Shown here piece after piece: positions 21,137 through 33,374 of a DNA stretch of 64,000 bases. The position numbers were made by a program, and so were the translations under genes. The stretch's first letter is position 1, and each line of letters begins with the position of its first letter. The notes under the pieces are model-generated. The model ran no database searches, had not been told where the DNA came from, and saw only the letters and a list, made by a program, of their open reading frames with translations. The stretch is from Epichloe hybrida. Its lineage: Eukaryota > Ascomycota > Sordariomycetes > Hypocreales > Clavicipitaceae. The stretch covers positions 930,001 through 994,000 of the forward strand of contig JAFEKR010000019.1 of the NCBI GenBank assembly GCA_019022495.1, read 5' to 3'.

Positions 21137-24100
21137 ATGCAGCCCGACGGCAAACAATCTCAGCCGGGTTCTGCAGCTGGTCAACAGCTCAACGTCAATA
21201 TAGAGGGTGACGGAAAGGGAAAGAAGCCTGCGGTCAAGAAGAGAACAAAGACGGGCTGCCTGAGTAAGAAATCATCCCCGAAAGTGCTCAGCAATTCTCA
21301 CCCTTCTCCAGCTAACTGTCCAAATTAATGTCCACAGCATGCCGGAAGCGGCGTATTAAATGTGACGAAACTAAGCCGAGATGCAAGAATTGCATCAAAT
21401 CCAAACGCCCGTGTGAAGGATACACTCAGCGAGTTGTCTTCAAGGACCCGGCAAACCTGGCAACGCACCACGACCAGTTCGGGCCAGCAGTGTATCCGCT
21501 TGGGTCGCGACATCATGGCAGTGTCGTGGCCCATCCCTCGAATCAAAATTCGGCTCAAGCATCGTTGCAGCCCATAGCTCCCCGACCAGCGCCTTTCAAC
21601 ACATCGTATAGGCAGCCCATTTCATTTGCTATTCAACATGCGCAGTCCTTTCACCCGCAGCAGTCGCATTTCATCTCGAACCATGGCTCAATTCCCATAC
21701 CAAACCCTCTTCTAGGATCAGATACCTCTTTTAAACAACACGACCATGTGAGATCTTCACGTGGAACGGGGCTCTTTGGCCCTGCTCACAAAGACCAACT
21801 TCCAGCCGGCGATCAGCTTGACGATTCTTTCGACTACGGTCTGCTGCAGAACGATTCCTTCCGGCGAGACAGTTCAACACAGTTTGATGAGACAGCCCTA
21901 GAAGATGAAATACCTATGGACGAGTCCGATGACGAGCAACCTGATCCGAAGTCTCTCAGTGTGCGAGGCTACGGAGATGTCCTTACTCCATATCCCCGAG
22001 GGAGCACAGAAGTCAGAACCTTTTCGGCATTTGCGCAGAACTATGCCCTTTCGGAGTACATGGACTACGCGCATAACTCTGAACTGCGACGACATGACAT
22101 GCAGACCATTTTCATGCATTTTGTTAGTGTCACTGGGCCAACCATGTCATTGTATGAAAGAGATCCCGCGTCACTTGCGTCAGGAGCCAGGTTCGATGGG
22201 GACGCTACTCTAGATAACAACTTGTGGAGTCGTAAGTTCATCCTTCCTCAGGCCACGACTTCCAGAAAAGTGAAGCTTATGTGATTCTAACTGCACAAAA
22301 ACGAAAAAAAAAAATAGACACTTTTCCATTGCTGTCCTTCCACCATCCTGGCCTGTTTCATGCCATAATGGCAATTGCAAGTCTTCAAATCGCCACGCTG
22401 CAAAACACGCCTGCAACTGCGGCCCTTCGGCATTACCACTGCTCTATTCGTCGGAACGCGAGAAACGTGAGCACACCGGTGCGCAATACCAAGTTAACAA
22501 CTGTTGCAACAACTCTGATGTTGGCCTATTTTGAGGTGTGGTCATCTGACCACACCAAGTGGTGCAACCATCTCTTGGGTGGAAGACTCTTGTTCAAACA
22601 AATTCCTCTTAGGCAAATGTCACGAATATGCCTTCCAGTGAAACGCATGAGACACTTTCCCAGCCCATTGTCTGCCCCAATGATGATTGGCCCCAAAAGA
22701 GACCCTGCGGATCTGGACTATGGCCTTCTGAGCTCAATAACAGGTAATCGGGTGACCGCCGAGGACTATGGGTTACAAGATGGACAGCTTTTAGATGAAG
22801 AATGTCTATGGACTACTGATAAGGACATTGAGAATTATGATATTCTTCGGGACCTTTTTTGGTGGTATGCTAAAATGGATGTTTATCAGAGCATACTTGG
22901 TGGAACTAAGCTATTGTAAGAACACTCGTCAGGTATCCGGACGTATGCGATGATGCATGAAGCTAACAGTTTTCAGCATGGAGTACGAGGAATGGACACA
23001 GTGTCCCCCCAGAGCGCCGCTATCTAGCATCAGTGCCATGTACGACCTTCCCCCCACGCGATGATGATATCCTCCTGTTTGCTTTGTTCTTCTCGGGTGT
23101 CCACGTCACTGACCGAGCTTATTGCAGTTATGGAACATATGATCATTTAATACTGCTCCTCGGGCGGCTTGCAAGCTTCGCGTCAAGAGACCTGTCCAGA
23201 AAGAGAAAGGCGTTCCGTGCAAAGGGTGGTGGATCCTTTAAGGGGGGGTCATCTCCGTCTCAGTTTCCAGGAATAGTACCTACTTTGGGCAGGTTTCACG
23301 CTCCGATGGGCTTCGCTACTTCCACGACGTACTCTAACGAATCAGACTCGCCCGGAGACTCAGCTAGCCCCGAGAGCAACGAAATGGCGGAACAAGAGTG
23401 GGAAAGCATCCGCCAAGCCTTTGAAATATTCGAGAGTCACTTGGATTCGCGATTCAAGCATTTAAACAGTGAATATGCGGATCGAAAAGATACTCCGTTC
23501 GGCACCGCCCTGCAGTACCGTACGTATTCGGTAGCCGGCATTTGGATGAACTACTACATGGGCCTTATTCATCTTTACCGAAGCCGGCCGAACATGCCAC
23601 CAGCAGCTATGCAGGCTGCTGGAATGGCAGCACCATCGACTGCCGGGTACGCTATTCAGATTGGGCGGATTGCGGCCGGACTCACGGATGACTTGTCCGA
23701 CAAGAAGGATGTCAGCACTACTCTTGCGGCGGCTCTTATTGAAAGCTCTTTCTGTTTATTTGTAGCAGCCGTTCAGGTAAGAGCTCTTTGGCTCACGATT
23801 GAAATCTTTTTTTTTTTTTTTTTGCTTACTGACATATCGGTGCAGCTTCAAGATAACAACCAGCGCTGCTGGGTCATACAGCGCGTTTTCGATGTTGCTC
23901 GACTAACGGGTTGGCAGACGGCAAGGAAAATTGCCATAGGATGCGAATCAGCATGGATCAAGGTCGCGCAGCTGGGCCATGGGCCAGAGTACAGGAGACC
24001 TACACACTTGGAGGATGTCCCCATGTCTGTGTGGATGAATCCGCGTAAACTAGACCAAAGGATTCGAGACCTTGAAAAGACAGAGGACTCCAGACTAGTC

Positions 24101-24190
24101 CTACTACAATCAGAGCAGACCAATCTAGCTCTAGGCTTACTTGGCGTTGAGACAGATCTGGAGGTGCTGGATCTTCAAGAAGATTGTTGA
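21137..24190 (+). CDS. Zn2Cys6 (C6) transcription factor with fungal-specific regulatory domain
   Basis: Six exons give 891 residues: 21137-21263, 21338-22231, 22318-22915, 22977-23039, 23128-23776, 23846-24190. All introns are GT-AG and keep frame. The first junction lies within the zinc cluster (TGCLTCRKRRIKC, then DETKPRCKNC and KSKRPCEGY), giving all six cysteines. A 200-residue disordered Gln/Pro/Ser-rich part follows. The regulatory domain (PF11951-like, Fungal_trans_2) starts near LWSHTFPLLSFHHP and HAIMAIASLQIATLQ and includes RDLFWWYAKMDVYQSILGG and AIYGTYDHLILLLGRLASFA. The fourth intron uses donor GTACGA at 23040. C6 proteins bind CGG-type half-sites as nuclear regulators; the targets here are unknown. 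Adjacent genes are housekeeping, so it is not a cluster-specific regulator by context. The unusually long upstream space suggests a complex promoter or leader. Confidence 0.88.
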
Positions 24191-24660
24191 ACCAGTTGCT
24201 CACTGGCGTTGTGTTTGTGACTGAGGGGCCAGGGTTCTTGGCGGAAATGGTGAGGCGTTCTCGAAAAAGAAAGTCTAAAGTCCTCGCGCTCGATTACTCA
24301 TTGTCAAAGGGCACTTTGCATCATCAGTTGGCGTTGTATATCGGGACAACTTTGTTATGGCCATTTTATTTGGAGTGATGTTATTTGCTGCAACTTGCAT
24401 CGTCGGCGAACGGAGGATGGAAAAAAAAAAGGCAAGCGGCATTAAGCATGAAGCGAATGAAATAATGGAAATAATGGAAATAATGGAAATAATTGTATTT
24501 GACGCCATCACGTGGCGAACCCTTTTATTCATGATACATACACATCATGAGCTAGCAACATGTAAAGAGTAAAGATGCAGACTCTGGACGGTGCAAGTGA
24601 AATACATCAAGTCTATTACTTTGATTGAAGACTCCAGTCCACAGGTGAGGCCCAACTCAC
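24191..24660. other. Intergenic between convergent genes (C6 regulator and PUP2)
   Basis: Presumed 3' UTRs of both genes, with an A-run at 24421-24430 and a 9-bp tandem repeat at 24462-24488. No ORF of interest. Confidence 0.6.
24462..24488. repeat. 9-bp tandem repeat ATAATGGAA, 3 copies
   Basis: Three perfect consecutive copies followed by a partial fourth, in the shared 3' intergenic region. Noncoding. Confidence 0.9.
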
Positions 24661-25549
24661 TTAGTTAGCGGGCAGCCTCTCCACTACAGCAGCCATCTCC
24701 TCATCGGTATATATTCTAAAGCCCTTTTCTTTTGTCACGCTAGCCAACTGCACATTCTTGGCATCCAGCTTCTCCTCCATGACTTGCTTGAGTGTTTTTA
24801 GGACCAGAGTCTCGGCATCTGTAATCGTAAGAGACTATATGAGAAGAAAAGGGGGAAAATGCGGTTAGTTGATGCAATTCATTCCGCCAACATGTCAGTC
24901 CAGGAAAAGCGACGAGACTTGCCTTGTGATACTCGTTCTGCAACTCTGCTTGGGCACCCTCGGAGCCAGAGCCAATGGCCTTGGCGTCATAACGATAAAA
25001 CGTCCCACTAGGTTCCGCATGGAATAGTTGAGGACCTTGCTCGTCAAAGCCAGCAATCAACAAAGCCACACCGAACGGCCTGCTCATAATGGTCTCCTCT
25101 CCTTCGGCTCCTTCGCCAAATCGTAACGCCAAATCGCAAATAGCTTGTGTGCAGCTTTCCACACCAAGAGGCTCGTTGTAGTTGAAGGCATGGCTCTGGC
25201 TCTCCACGCGGGCGTGTTCCACCATGGAACGAGCATCCGCCTGTAATCCAGACATTGCGCAGCCAATGTGGCGGTCGATTTCGACAATCTTCTCGACGGA
25301 TGAGGTCTCAAGGAGGGTAGAGGTGACTCGTTTTTCGACACCAAGGATGACACCTTCCGAGGTGGCTACCCCGATGGCGGTGGAACCAAGCTTGATGGCC
25401 TCGAGGGAGTATTCGACTTGAAAGAGACGACCTTCGGGAGAGAAGGTGTTGATGCCTCGGTCTGTAGAGAGCGGTCAGAATTGATGAAACTTGGGCAGGA
25501 TGAAGAGGACGGGCGTATAGCTACCGTATTCTGATCTTGCCATGAACAT
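24661..25549 (-). CDS. PUP2: 20S proteasome subunit alpha type-5 (PUP2)
   Basis: Three exons (25525-25549, 24923-25461, 24661-24834) give 245 residues, the normal length for alpha5. The start [20 protein letters not shown] carries the proteasome alpha-subunit signature and is followed by [18 protein letters not shown]. The middle has [30 protein letters not shown] and [14 protein letters not shown]. The C terminus has [20 protein letters not shown] and [16 protein letters not shown]. Intron 1 (25462-25524) is GT-AG, and intron 2 (24835-24922) is GC-AG. The subunit is part of the outer alpha ring of the 20S core, which gates substrate entry; it is non-catalytic. Upstream is a 680-bp divergent spacer to the GCP2 gene. 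Confidence 0.95.
24835..24922 (-). other. PUP2: Non-canonical GC-AG intron in PUP2
   Basis: The exon ends CACAAG and the intron begins GCAAGT, a GC donor with otherwise perfect donor context. It ends TCTCATATAG. Only this splice restores the conserved [14 protein letters not shown] reading, so the GC donor is well supported by frame. Confidence 0.85.
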
Positions 25550-26229
25550 CTCGGCGGTTTATGAAGAGGACCGAACTGGCCTGAAGTGCCTTTGTTGGGT
25601 ATTCTTATGAATGAGGGATAGTGAGGAAGTGTCTTCGGGCGCGAGAAATCTGATCGTGGTTGTGGATGGATTGTTTTGGGGGGAGGGGGCCGAGCAATCG
25701 GGCAGTTGTGCGGGCGGGACAGATGTTGGCGATGGTTGCATGGAGCTTCACCAAGCTTCCGGTCAATGGAGGCAGGCTACGCAGCAACCAGCCAGCCAGC
25801 CATCTGCTGGCGTCACATACTTGGCGGGGCGGGGCGGGGCGAGAGTTTATCCGGATTAGACGCCCCATGCAGAACAGGAAGGAGCACGGATCAAGTTGCT
25901 ACATAGTACGGACTACCGACGCGTGCCTGTCGCGGCTCAACATTGTGAACCCCACGTCTACGCACGTCGCATTTGTCTTCGCTTGTTAGCTGCAGCTGTC
26001 TGGTTGTGTTGCAGCGGCTTGACATAATAAAGCTTCAATGAGCCAATACGGCATCAACAACGACAACGACGACAACAACACAAAAAAAACAACGGCTACT
26101 ACTACTGTGATAACGAATTCCGCCATACAACCGCTCACAATTGGGTACTTCCGTATCGACATTTCTGTCGCCCACCTTGCATGTATCGTGACCCGGTAGA
26201 GCGCAGGGCTTCAAATGTAGTCCGCAAAC
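25550..26229. other. Divergent promoter region between PUP2 and GCP2
   Basis: No gene. It contains GC-rich GGCGGGGCGGGGCGGGGCG at 25824-25842 and a CAA-rich microsatellite (CAACAACGACAACG type) at 26053-26092, near the GCP2 5' UTR. The short ORFs present are unrelated to known proteins. Confidence 0.6.
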
Positions 26230-29141
26230 ATGGCATCTAGGGCAGCAAGAGCGTCGAACCGCTTCGGCAACCATGCAGAGGACCGCGTTCGCTCTTCTGC
26301 GGATGCTGCATTCAATCCCGACTCTCAATATCCTGGTATGCCCCATAAGAGGACCGCGTCAGGGAACCCCAGGCCCGTGAATCGATCTACTTCCACCGAG
26401 GAGCGACGTTATGAAGAGCGACGGGTGACTGAGAGGACGTTCGAGGCGCACGTGGACAGAATATTGAAAAGGAATCCTAGTCCAGAGAAACAACATCGAC
26501 GGAGCGGCACGGGCGAGAGGCGGGATGGAGAGGCAGGACGGCAGAAGTCGGTCGAGTTTCGACCCAAAGACTCTATATCAGAAGCTGCTCAAGGTACGCC
26601 GTAGGCATGTGCATTCAAATCATCTTATCCAAAGAAGCAATCCTCGTTCGAAACGTTACTCATACCTCTTCAGCACCATGGAATCCCGAAGCTACCTTAT
26701 TACCACACACTTCGGCTCCATTGGCCTCCCGAATCTCAATACCCCCGATCGCGTCAACTGTTCCACAGGCACCCCAGCCGACGCCTTTGGGCGAGCTTAG
26801 TCTGGAAGTACAAGAAGCAGCAATCGTGGAAGATTTGCTGTTTGTATTCATGGGCTATGAGGGCCAGTACATTCGATTTGCCAAGGGATACGACCCCGCA
26901 GAGGAGAGAGACCGCCTTGCGGGACCAAGCTTCAGGATCCTGCCTGGACTTGACCCTAGCCTAGCCGATCTGACTCGTTCTATGCTCAGGATGGCGACTT
27001 ACTACTCTGCCTTGGAGGCCTTCGTCGACGTACAAAGCCGAGCTGAATTCGGCGCCGTCAACCATGCGCTGTGTGCTTCCATTCGCAAGTTTCTGCAAGA
27101 TTATCTCATCATGATTGCGCAGCTGGAAACCCAATTCCTCACGAGCGACCCCTTCACAGTCCATGTTTTCAATATTCACACCATATCAACGAGCCAAATG
27201 ATGCATCAGCTCTATCTACTTGCGCACGAATTACTGAAGAGAAATGGCATTCTAGATGATGAAAGTGATGAGGAAGAGGATGTTGAAATCGAAAACCCAG
27301 ACGACATCATAGAGCGTCTCAGGGAGGGCGGTGACCTGCTCCCTGGGAATATGGCCAGCAAGAAAATCTGCAAAGGCGGTGTTGTTCTGGGCTTAGTCAC
27401 GAGGCGTCTCGAAAAGATGTCAGGAGATCCCACCGCTAGAGCCTTGCTCACGTCCCTGTTGCGAGATGCTAGCCGTCCATACATGGTGATGCTGAACGAA
27501 TGGCTGCATCACGGAAGCATAAAGGATACGCACTCTGAATTCGTCATTGAAGAACGAAGGAGCATCGGTCGAGAGCAGCTCAAGCAAGATTACACAGACG
27601 ACTACTGGGATCGCAGATACACAATTCGCGACAAGGACGTTCCGCCACAACTCGAAGGCGTCAAGGAGAAGGTTCTTCTGGCTGGGAAATATCTCAATGT
27701 GGTTCGCGAATGTGGAGGGGTCGACGTGAGCAAGGTCGTCTCTGATGTTCCGACTACGTTTGACGATCCTCGATTTCTCGAGAATGTGAACCACGCATAT
27801 GCCCATGCCAACGCGTCTTTGATGCAATTGCTCCTTACGACACACGCCCTACCTGCTCGGCTTCGATCTCTCAAACACTACTTCTTCCTCGACCCGTCCG
27901 ACTACTTTTCCTACTTCCTTGAACTTGGCTCCTCTGAACTACGGAAACCGATTAAAAGTGTCAACACGAACAAGTTGCAGTCGCTATTGGATTTGGTGCT
28001 GCGCCAGCCCGGTAGTGTTGTTTCTTTAGATCCTTTCAAAGAAGACGTCAAGGTCGAGATGAATGACGTTACGCTCATCAAGTCGTTGCAGCGGGTCGTC
28101 AACATCACCGGCATTGAACAAGGAGAGGCGCTCCAGCCTCTATCCAACCAGCCTATTGAAAATGACAAGAACGCCACAGGTTTCACGTCCCTCCAGCTCG
28201 ATTACTCTGTTCCTTTTCCCGTCTCCCTCGTCATCAGCAGAAGGACTGTGTGGCGGTACCAAGCCCTGTTTCGCTATCTGTTGTCATTGCGATTTTTAGA
28301 ATCCCAGTTGTCAACTACGTGGCAGACGCAAACCCGAGGAATTGCCTGGGCTCACAAAGGGCCAACACGCGCCCTGGAGATCTGGAAGCGCCGGGCTTGG
28401 ACCCTGCGAGCTCGAATGCTCGTATTTGTACAGCAGCTACTTTACTTTTGCACGTCGGAAGTGATTGAGCCAAACTGGACCAAGTTTATGTCTCGGTTGA
28501 GCACCAAGGACGGCGATACGCATGTGCCGTCTGGGCCGTCGACGCGAACAGTGGACGAGTTGATGCAAGACCATGTCGATTTTCTAGATACGTGCTTGAA
28601 GGAGTGTATGCTCACCAACAGCAAGCTCCTCAGGGTAAGATGACTCGGCCCATGCAACCTCTTTTCGCTGCCCAACTGAGACAAGCGTCATTTTTCTGAC
28701 CTGGAAGCGTAGATTCACTCCAAACTCATGCAAACATGCACCATATTCGCTCACTACACCAACTGGCTCACGCGGGAGCTTGAGAAATCCGACCCTGACT
28801 TGTCCGGCACGAACCGGCCCAATACCATGACTGCCGACCAATGGAGGCGATTCCAGGCGGCAAAGGCGGCAAAGGCAGCAGGCGTTCAAAGGGGGTCCTC
28901 AACAGCAGCAGCACAGCACGATTCCTCGACGGCCGGGGATGCCGAGGCCCGCGTGAAGAATTTATCGGAAATAATAAGGAAGTGGGAAAGTAACTTTAGT
29001 AGACATTTGCAAATCTTGCTCGACGCGCTCAATCACTATGCTGCCACGGAGACTGTCGTTCTGCTGAGTCTCTGCGCGAGGTTAAGCACTGCGAATCAGG
29101 GGACAGAATTCGCGGGAAGGGGCCAAGAAGAGGATGTCTAG
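26230..29141 (+). CDS. SPC97: Gamma-tubulin complex component 2 (GCP2/Spc97)
   Basis: Three exons (26230-26593, 26674-28634, 28713-29141) with two GT-AG introns give 917 residues. The first 150 residues are basic, Ser/Arg-rich and disordered. The GCP N-terminal domain starts near ELSLEVQEAAIVEDLLFVFMGYEGQYI, the GCP2-type grip motif 1 region, and continues with FRILPGLDPSLADL and HTISTSQMMHQLYLL. The C-terminal gamma-tubulin-binding domain begins around LRSLKHYFFLDPSDYFSYFLELG and includes LDYSVPFPVSLVISRRTVWRY and the family's MLVFVQQLLYFCTSEVIEPNW block. GCP2 with GCP3 and gamma-tubulin forms the small complex that nucleates microtubules at spindle pole bodies. An alanine/serine-rich insertion (KAAKAAKAAG and following) lies in the last exon. 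Confidence 0.92.
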
Positions 29142-29804
29142 AGTAAGGTAGGCTTGGGCCGGCGTTTATGGACATGCAGATGAACGGTTACGATGTAACG
29201 GTATGGGATTTACATGTTTGCACACACAAGTTTTCAGGAGAAGACATTCAAAATGCTACTGGAATCGTGATATTCATAGTAAGCAGTGTCGTCGTGTCCT
29301 ATAAGAACTAAAGAGCTCGAAACCCAAATCCACCCAAGCTGAATCCTTTTTGTGTCCATTCATTCATCAATGCTTCCATAAAAGTCAAGAGGCAACGTCT
29401 CGTAAATTCGTCATCTCCCTCCCTCGTGAGAGGTCCCTTGTGTTGTACCGTTGGGAAAAAAAATAAAAAAATAAAAAGAATGCCTCCAAAGAACGCTGTA
29501 CTTCAAGGTAGTTTGCTTCCCTACCGCCAGCGCATTAACTGTCTGTTTGAGTCCTGCCTACAATCCCACTTGCGTTGTTTTCGCGTTGCCATCCATTCAA
29601 ATCACCGCGTATGTGCTGCCTGGCGCCCCTGGGATAAGTGAAAAAGAGTAGTGGAAGGAAAAAAGGACTTGGTTTTGCAGGAGCGATAAATTTGGAGATG
29701 ATGCCCATCCTCCTTTGTTTCGTTTCGTTTCGTTTCGTTTCGTTTTGATTCGTCTCGTCATCAATATCCATAGAAGAGGGGCAGAGTTTCGAAGAAAAAA
29801 AGAT
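29142..29804. other. Intergenic between convergent genes (GCP2 and SNF2-RING gene)
   Basis: 3' UTR sequence on both sides, an A-rich run at 29456-29480, and the (GTTTC)n microsatellite at 29717-29746. No gene seen. Confidence 0.6.
29717..29746. repeat. GTTTC pentanucleotide microsatellite, about 6 units
   Basis: Five perfect GTTTC units and one GTTTT unit in the 3' intergenic region. Confidence 0.9.
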
Positions 29805-32800
29805 CTACTTGAATAGACTTCGCAAATCCATTAACTTCTGCCTCGCGGCCTCGGCCTTGTCCAACCCTCTACTCTGTCCATCCATGCTTAGACTAGCCAG
29901 CTTCATCTTCTTCTCTTGCAGCTGCAGCATCTTTTCTTCAAAGCTGTCTCTCATAATGTATCGAACGGTGCGGACGGGTCTTTTCTGTCCTAGACGGTGA
30001 ACGCGGTCGATGGCCTGGGCTTCTGCCGCAGGGTTATACTGTGGTTCCATGACGTAGACGTTGTTGCCGGCTGTGAGGTTCAGGCCCAGGCCGCCGGCCA
30101 TGATGGAGACGAGTATGACTTCTACATTGTTGTCTTCACGGAACTTTTCCATGGCCGTGGTGCGGGCGGCGCGGCTCATGCTGCCGTCTAGGCGGACAAA
30201 AGTGATGTTGGCGGCGTTGAGGGCGAGCTCAATCAGATCGAGGTGAGAGGTCCAGCCTGAGAACACGACCGACTTGAAGGGTGGTTCTGACGGGTTGGCC
30301 TGGCTGGCTGCTTTGCTTCGGAGCAGATCCTCGACCAGTGCCTTGGTCTTGGTGTGTGGACCGTCGTATCTGTCCAGTCGCTTGGTGGTTCCTTTGAGTG
30401 CCTTGGTTGTGGCAGGTCCGTCGTGCTCGGCATCGACGTCGTCCCGGCGGAGGGCGACAAGCCCGAAGCGAACGTGGGAGCCGCAGATGGGGCATGGCCC
30501 GGCGGATTGGCCGGGCTCGAGCAGCTTCCGGGCTCGTTCGTGGTAGTTGCGGTAGCAGTTTCGACATACAACGTGAAAGCATGGCGTCATGTAGCCGAGA
30601 GCATCATCTTGTTGCTGTTCGGAGTCGAGGCTCTGGCCCTCGCCAGCGTTGAGCTTCTTGCTGCACTCAATGCAGGCGTCATTGTTTGTATCTTGCATGA
30701 GGGAAAACATTTCATGCGCTTTCTGGTGCGACATAGTTGGTCCGTCGTCGTCGTCGTCGATGTTGATGGCCAGTTCGGCAGACATGCCTTGAAGGGCAAC
30801 CAAGTCCTCCTCGTTGAGGAGGTCTTTGCCGTGAGCACAAAGCAGCCGAAGCCGTAGGATGGCCTTTAGAATATGAATGTACGTGCTGCCGCCCAATGCC
30901 TTTCCAACGCTAACACCAGCCAGGATCTTAACCCGGTCTTGGGCGTTTCGTGCAAACATTTCGTAGATGGAGCGCTCCTCTGGACTGAAGTCCAGGCGAA
31001 TGACGAGATCTTCACGTCCAGGCAAGTCGATCTTGTCTTTCAAGCGGCGCAACGTGATAGTGTCAACAAGAACCCGAAGTTTTGGCACGATCTCGGGATC
31101 GCATGCCTTGAACGGCTCTACTACGTAGCGGTTGAACTTGGATCGGTCGTCGAACGGATGGAGCCGCAGAAAGCCCAGCAATGCTGCCAAGTCATCCAGT
31201 CGGTTTTGGACAGGTGTTCCGGTGACGGCCCAGCGTCGTTCAGCCTGCAATCTGCACATGGCTTTGAACTGCAACGTTGACTGTTCACGGATCATGTGGG
31301 CCTCGTCGAGAACGATCCTGAACCAGCCCATTTCCTCCAGTGGAAACAAACCATCTTTGCCTTTGCGCCGCGATCCCAGCTCGTTGGAGACGGAACCATA
31401 TGTAGTGATGACTATGTCGAATTCGGCCAGTTTGTCGACATCTTTGATACGGCTCGTTCCATGATAGACGTGGTACGATAGGCCATCGGGGGCCATGTGC
31501 TGTTTCATCTGCTCCTCCCAGTTTGTCACGGTACTTAGCGGACAGACAATCAAGGTTGTTTTCACGTGTCTAGTGACTGGGGCGGGCTCAAGATTCGTTT
31601 GCGGCACGGAATGGCCGTTGCTCGAGGTTTTGGGTTCAGCTTTGGGCCGTTGGACAATTGGCGTCTGCTCCCAAGCCTGAGCGTCGTCTAACGTGCTTGC
31701 CACCAAGGACAGTATACTCAGAGTCTTGCCAAGACCCATCATATCAGCGAGGATGCCACCGCGCGTTTCGGGGGGTGCTGCTCTTTGTTCTTGTCCGGTG
31801 ATGACGTTGGCATAGGCCTTTTCGCCCCGCACGTTCATCTTGGTCCGCCAAAACGAAACCATTCCCTTCTCGCTGGAATGCTGCTGGAGCGGCTTCTCAC
31901 GCGTGGCCATGAAGTACAGACCCTGTTTCTGATGCTTAAGCAGTGGTGTCAAGATCCGCGCATCAGGCTCCATCAGGGGAAGATCATCGTTTCGCTTCAG
32001 GGAATCAAAAACACCCATTACTTCAGAGCGGATTTCCTCCACAGTTCGGTTCGCAATGTTTGAATAAGACCCTTGGGCACTGGTTTGGTAAACCTTTGGC
32101 GGCGCAGGTCGCCATTCAGAGACGTGGGGGTTGCACACTTTGATGCCCTTTTGCACCATATGAGGTGCTATAAGCCTCAGGTTGTGCTTGCTGAGCAGGC
32201 CGCCGACGGCTCTGGCATAGCGCTGAGGTCCATACATTACGATGTCCAGTTCGTAGGACCGAGAAATCGCCTGTCCCGGCTCTTCGCCGGGCTTATTTGG
32301 ATGCGGCGGGATGCGGCAGTCTGTTCTTAAACGTATATTTGTGTCGAGAAGAGGAGTAAGAGCTGCAGCACTGGAAGGATCTACAAGTCCTATCATCTCA
32401 CGGGTATGGTCGCACGCTTGAATTTTCAGTGACCGCTCCCCAGTCTGTCGCTTGAGCACTATCTTGATGCCGGGATTGTACCCTGGCCCCCACAGACTCC
32501 GCATTCCAGGTTTGGGAGCTGGCACCTTGCTACAGTTCAGATTCGTCTTGACCATGCCATAGCATACTTCCTCGTCTTTGGGGTCATCTATGACCATGAC
32601 TTCGTCATCGGTTCCTGAACTTCAGTTAGCAAAATTGGACCAGTAAGGAGAAGACCATCTTCATGCAAGCAGAGGCAGCTTTGTGATTAAGAAGTGCACC
32701 GTACCATCAGTCAGGTCTACCGTGGGTGCGGCCATGAGCGTGGCTTGACCGTTGGCCCCTTGTCGTTTATCCCTGACATACTCACCCAGAATGCCGCTGC

Positions 32801-33374
32801 TGCTTCGAACAGGCATATTGCTGGGTTTAGCAGCGAAATCCTGAGCGTCGTCTGTTTTGCGACGTTTGGGGTGAGGAACATTGGAGCGGTGCTGCACATT
32901 ATTCATGCGCTCAATCCAAAGACCCATGCCGTTTGAAGCTGAAACTTCACCGTTTGGTGGAGTCGGTGTTGAAGAGCCGCTAACATGACCATTTGAAGAA
33001 GTGTCGCTGGCACTTGTAAACTGAAAGACCATCTGATCGTTGACGGCAGGCGACGCTCGGCCATGGCCATTTGATATTTGGCTATGCATGGCTTGAGGGC
33101 GGCCAGAAGGTAGATTTCGCAAGTCCGTAGCACTGAACCCCCGACGACTGGGTTTAAGCAAAGCGGCGGGATTCCAGCCGGGCATGGAGCCTGAAGAATG
33201 TGACAACCGAGCTTGGCTACCCGCGAAAGTAGATGTAGCAGCTGGTGACTGCGGTGGAGGAGTGGATCGGCCCGCAGTTTCGGCAGATGGTCGTGAGCCC
33301 CTCAACGGGACCGCAGTTTCACTCGATGGCCACGGCGGAATTTGGGAAGGTTGAGATGTGCCGTTGGAATACAT
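29805..33374 (-). CDS. SNF2-family ATPase with internal RING finger (RAD5/HLTF-like)
   Basis: Two exons (32705-33374, 29805-32614) joined by a 90-nt GT-AG intron give 1159 residues. The start is taken at MYSNGTSQPS (33374); the frame is open further 5', but that region is low-complexity leader. Residues 1-220 are disordered Ser/Pro-rich. A conserved segment around 240-380 precedes the helicase. The SNF2 ATPase has Walker A DMMGLGKT (514-521), DEAH (660-663) and VTGTPVQNRLDDL. A RING-type cysteine cluster (about 871-934: CIEC, then PCFHVVCRNCYR, then CPICG) is inserted before the helicase-C domain, which has GWTSHLDLIE and QAIDRVHRLGQ (1090-1100). An embedded RING is diagnostic of the RAD5/RAD16/HLTF group, ubiquitin ligases and translocases in DNA-damage tolerance or repair and transcription. 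Which subgroup is not settled here. The protein is nuclear by inference. Confidence 0.9.

Noticed and set aside
29717..29746. GTTTC repeat considered as telomere-like or protein-binding array
   Set aside because: Not the fungal telomere unit (TTAGGG) and only six units in a 3' intergenic region; an ordinary microsatellite.
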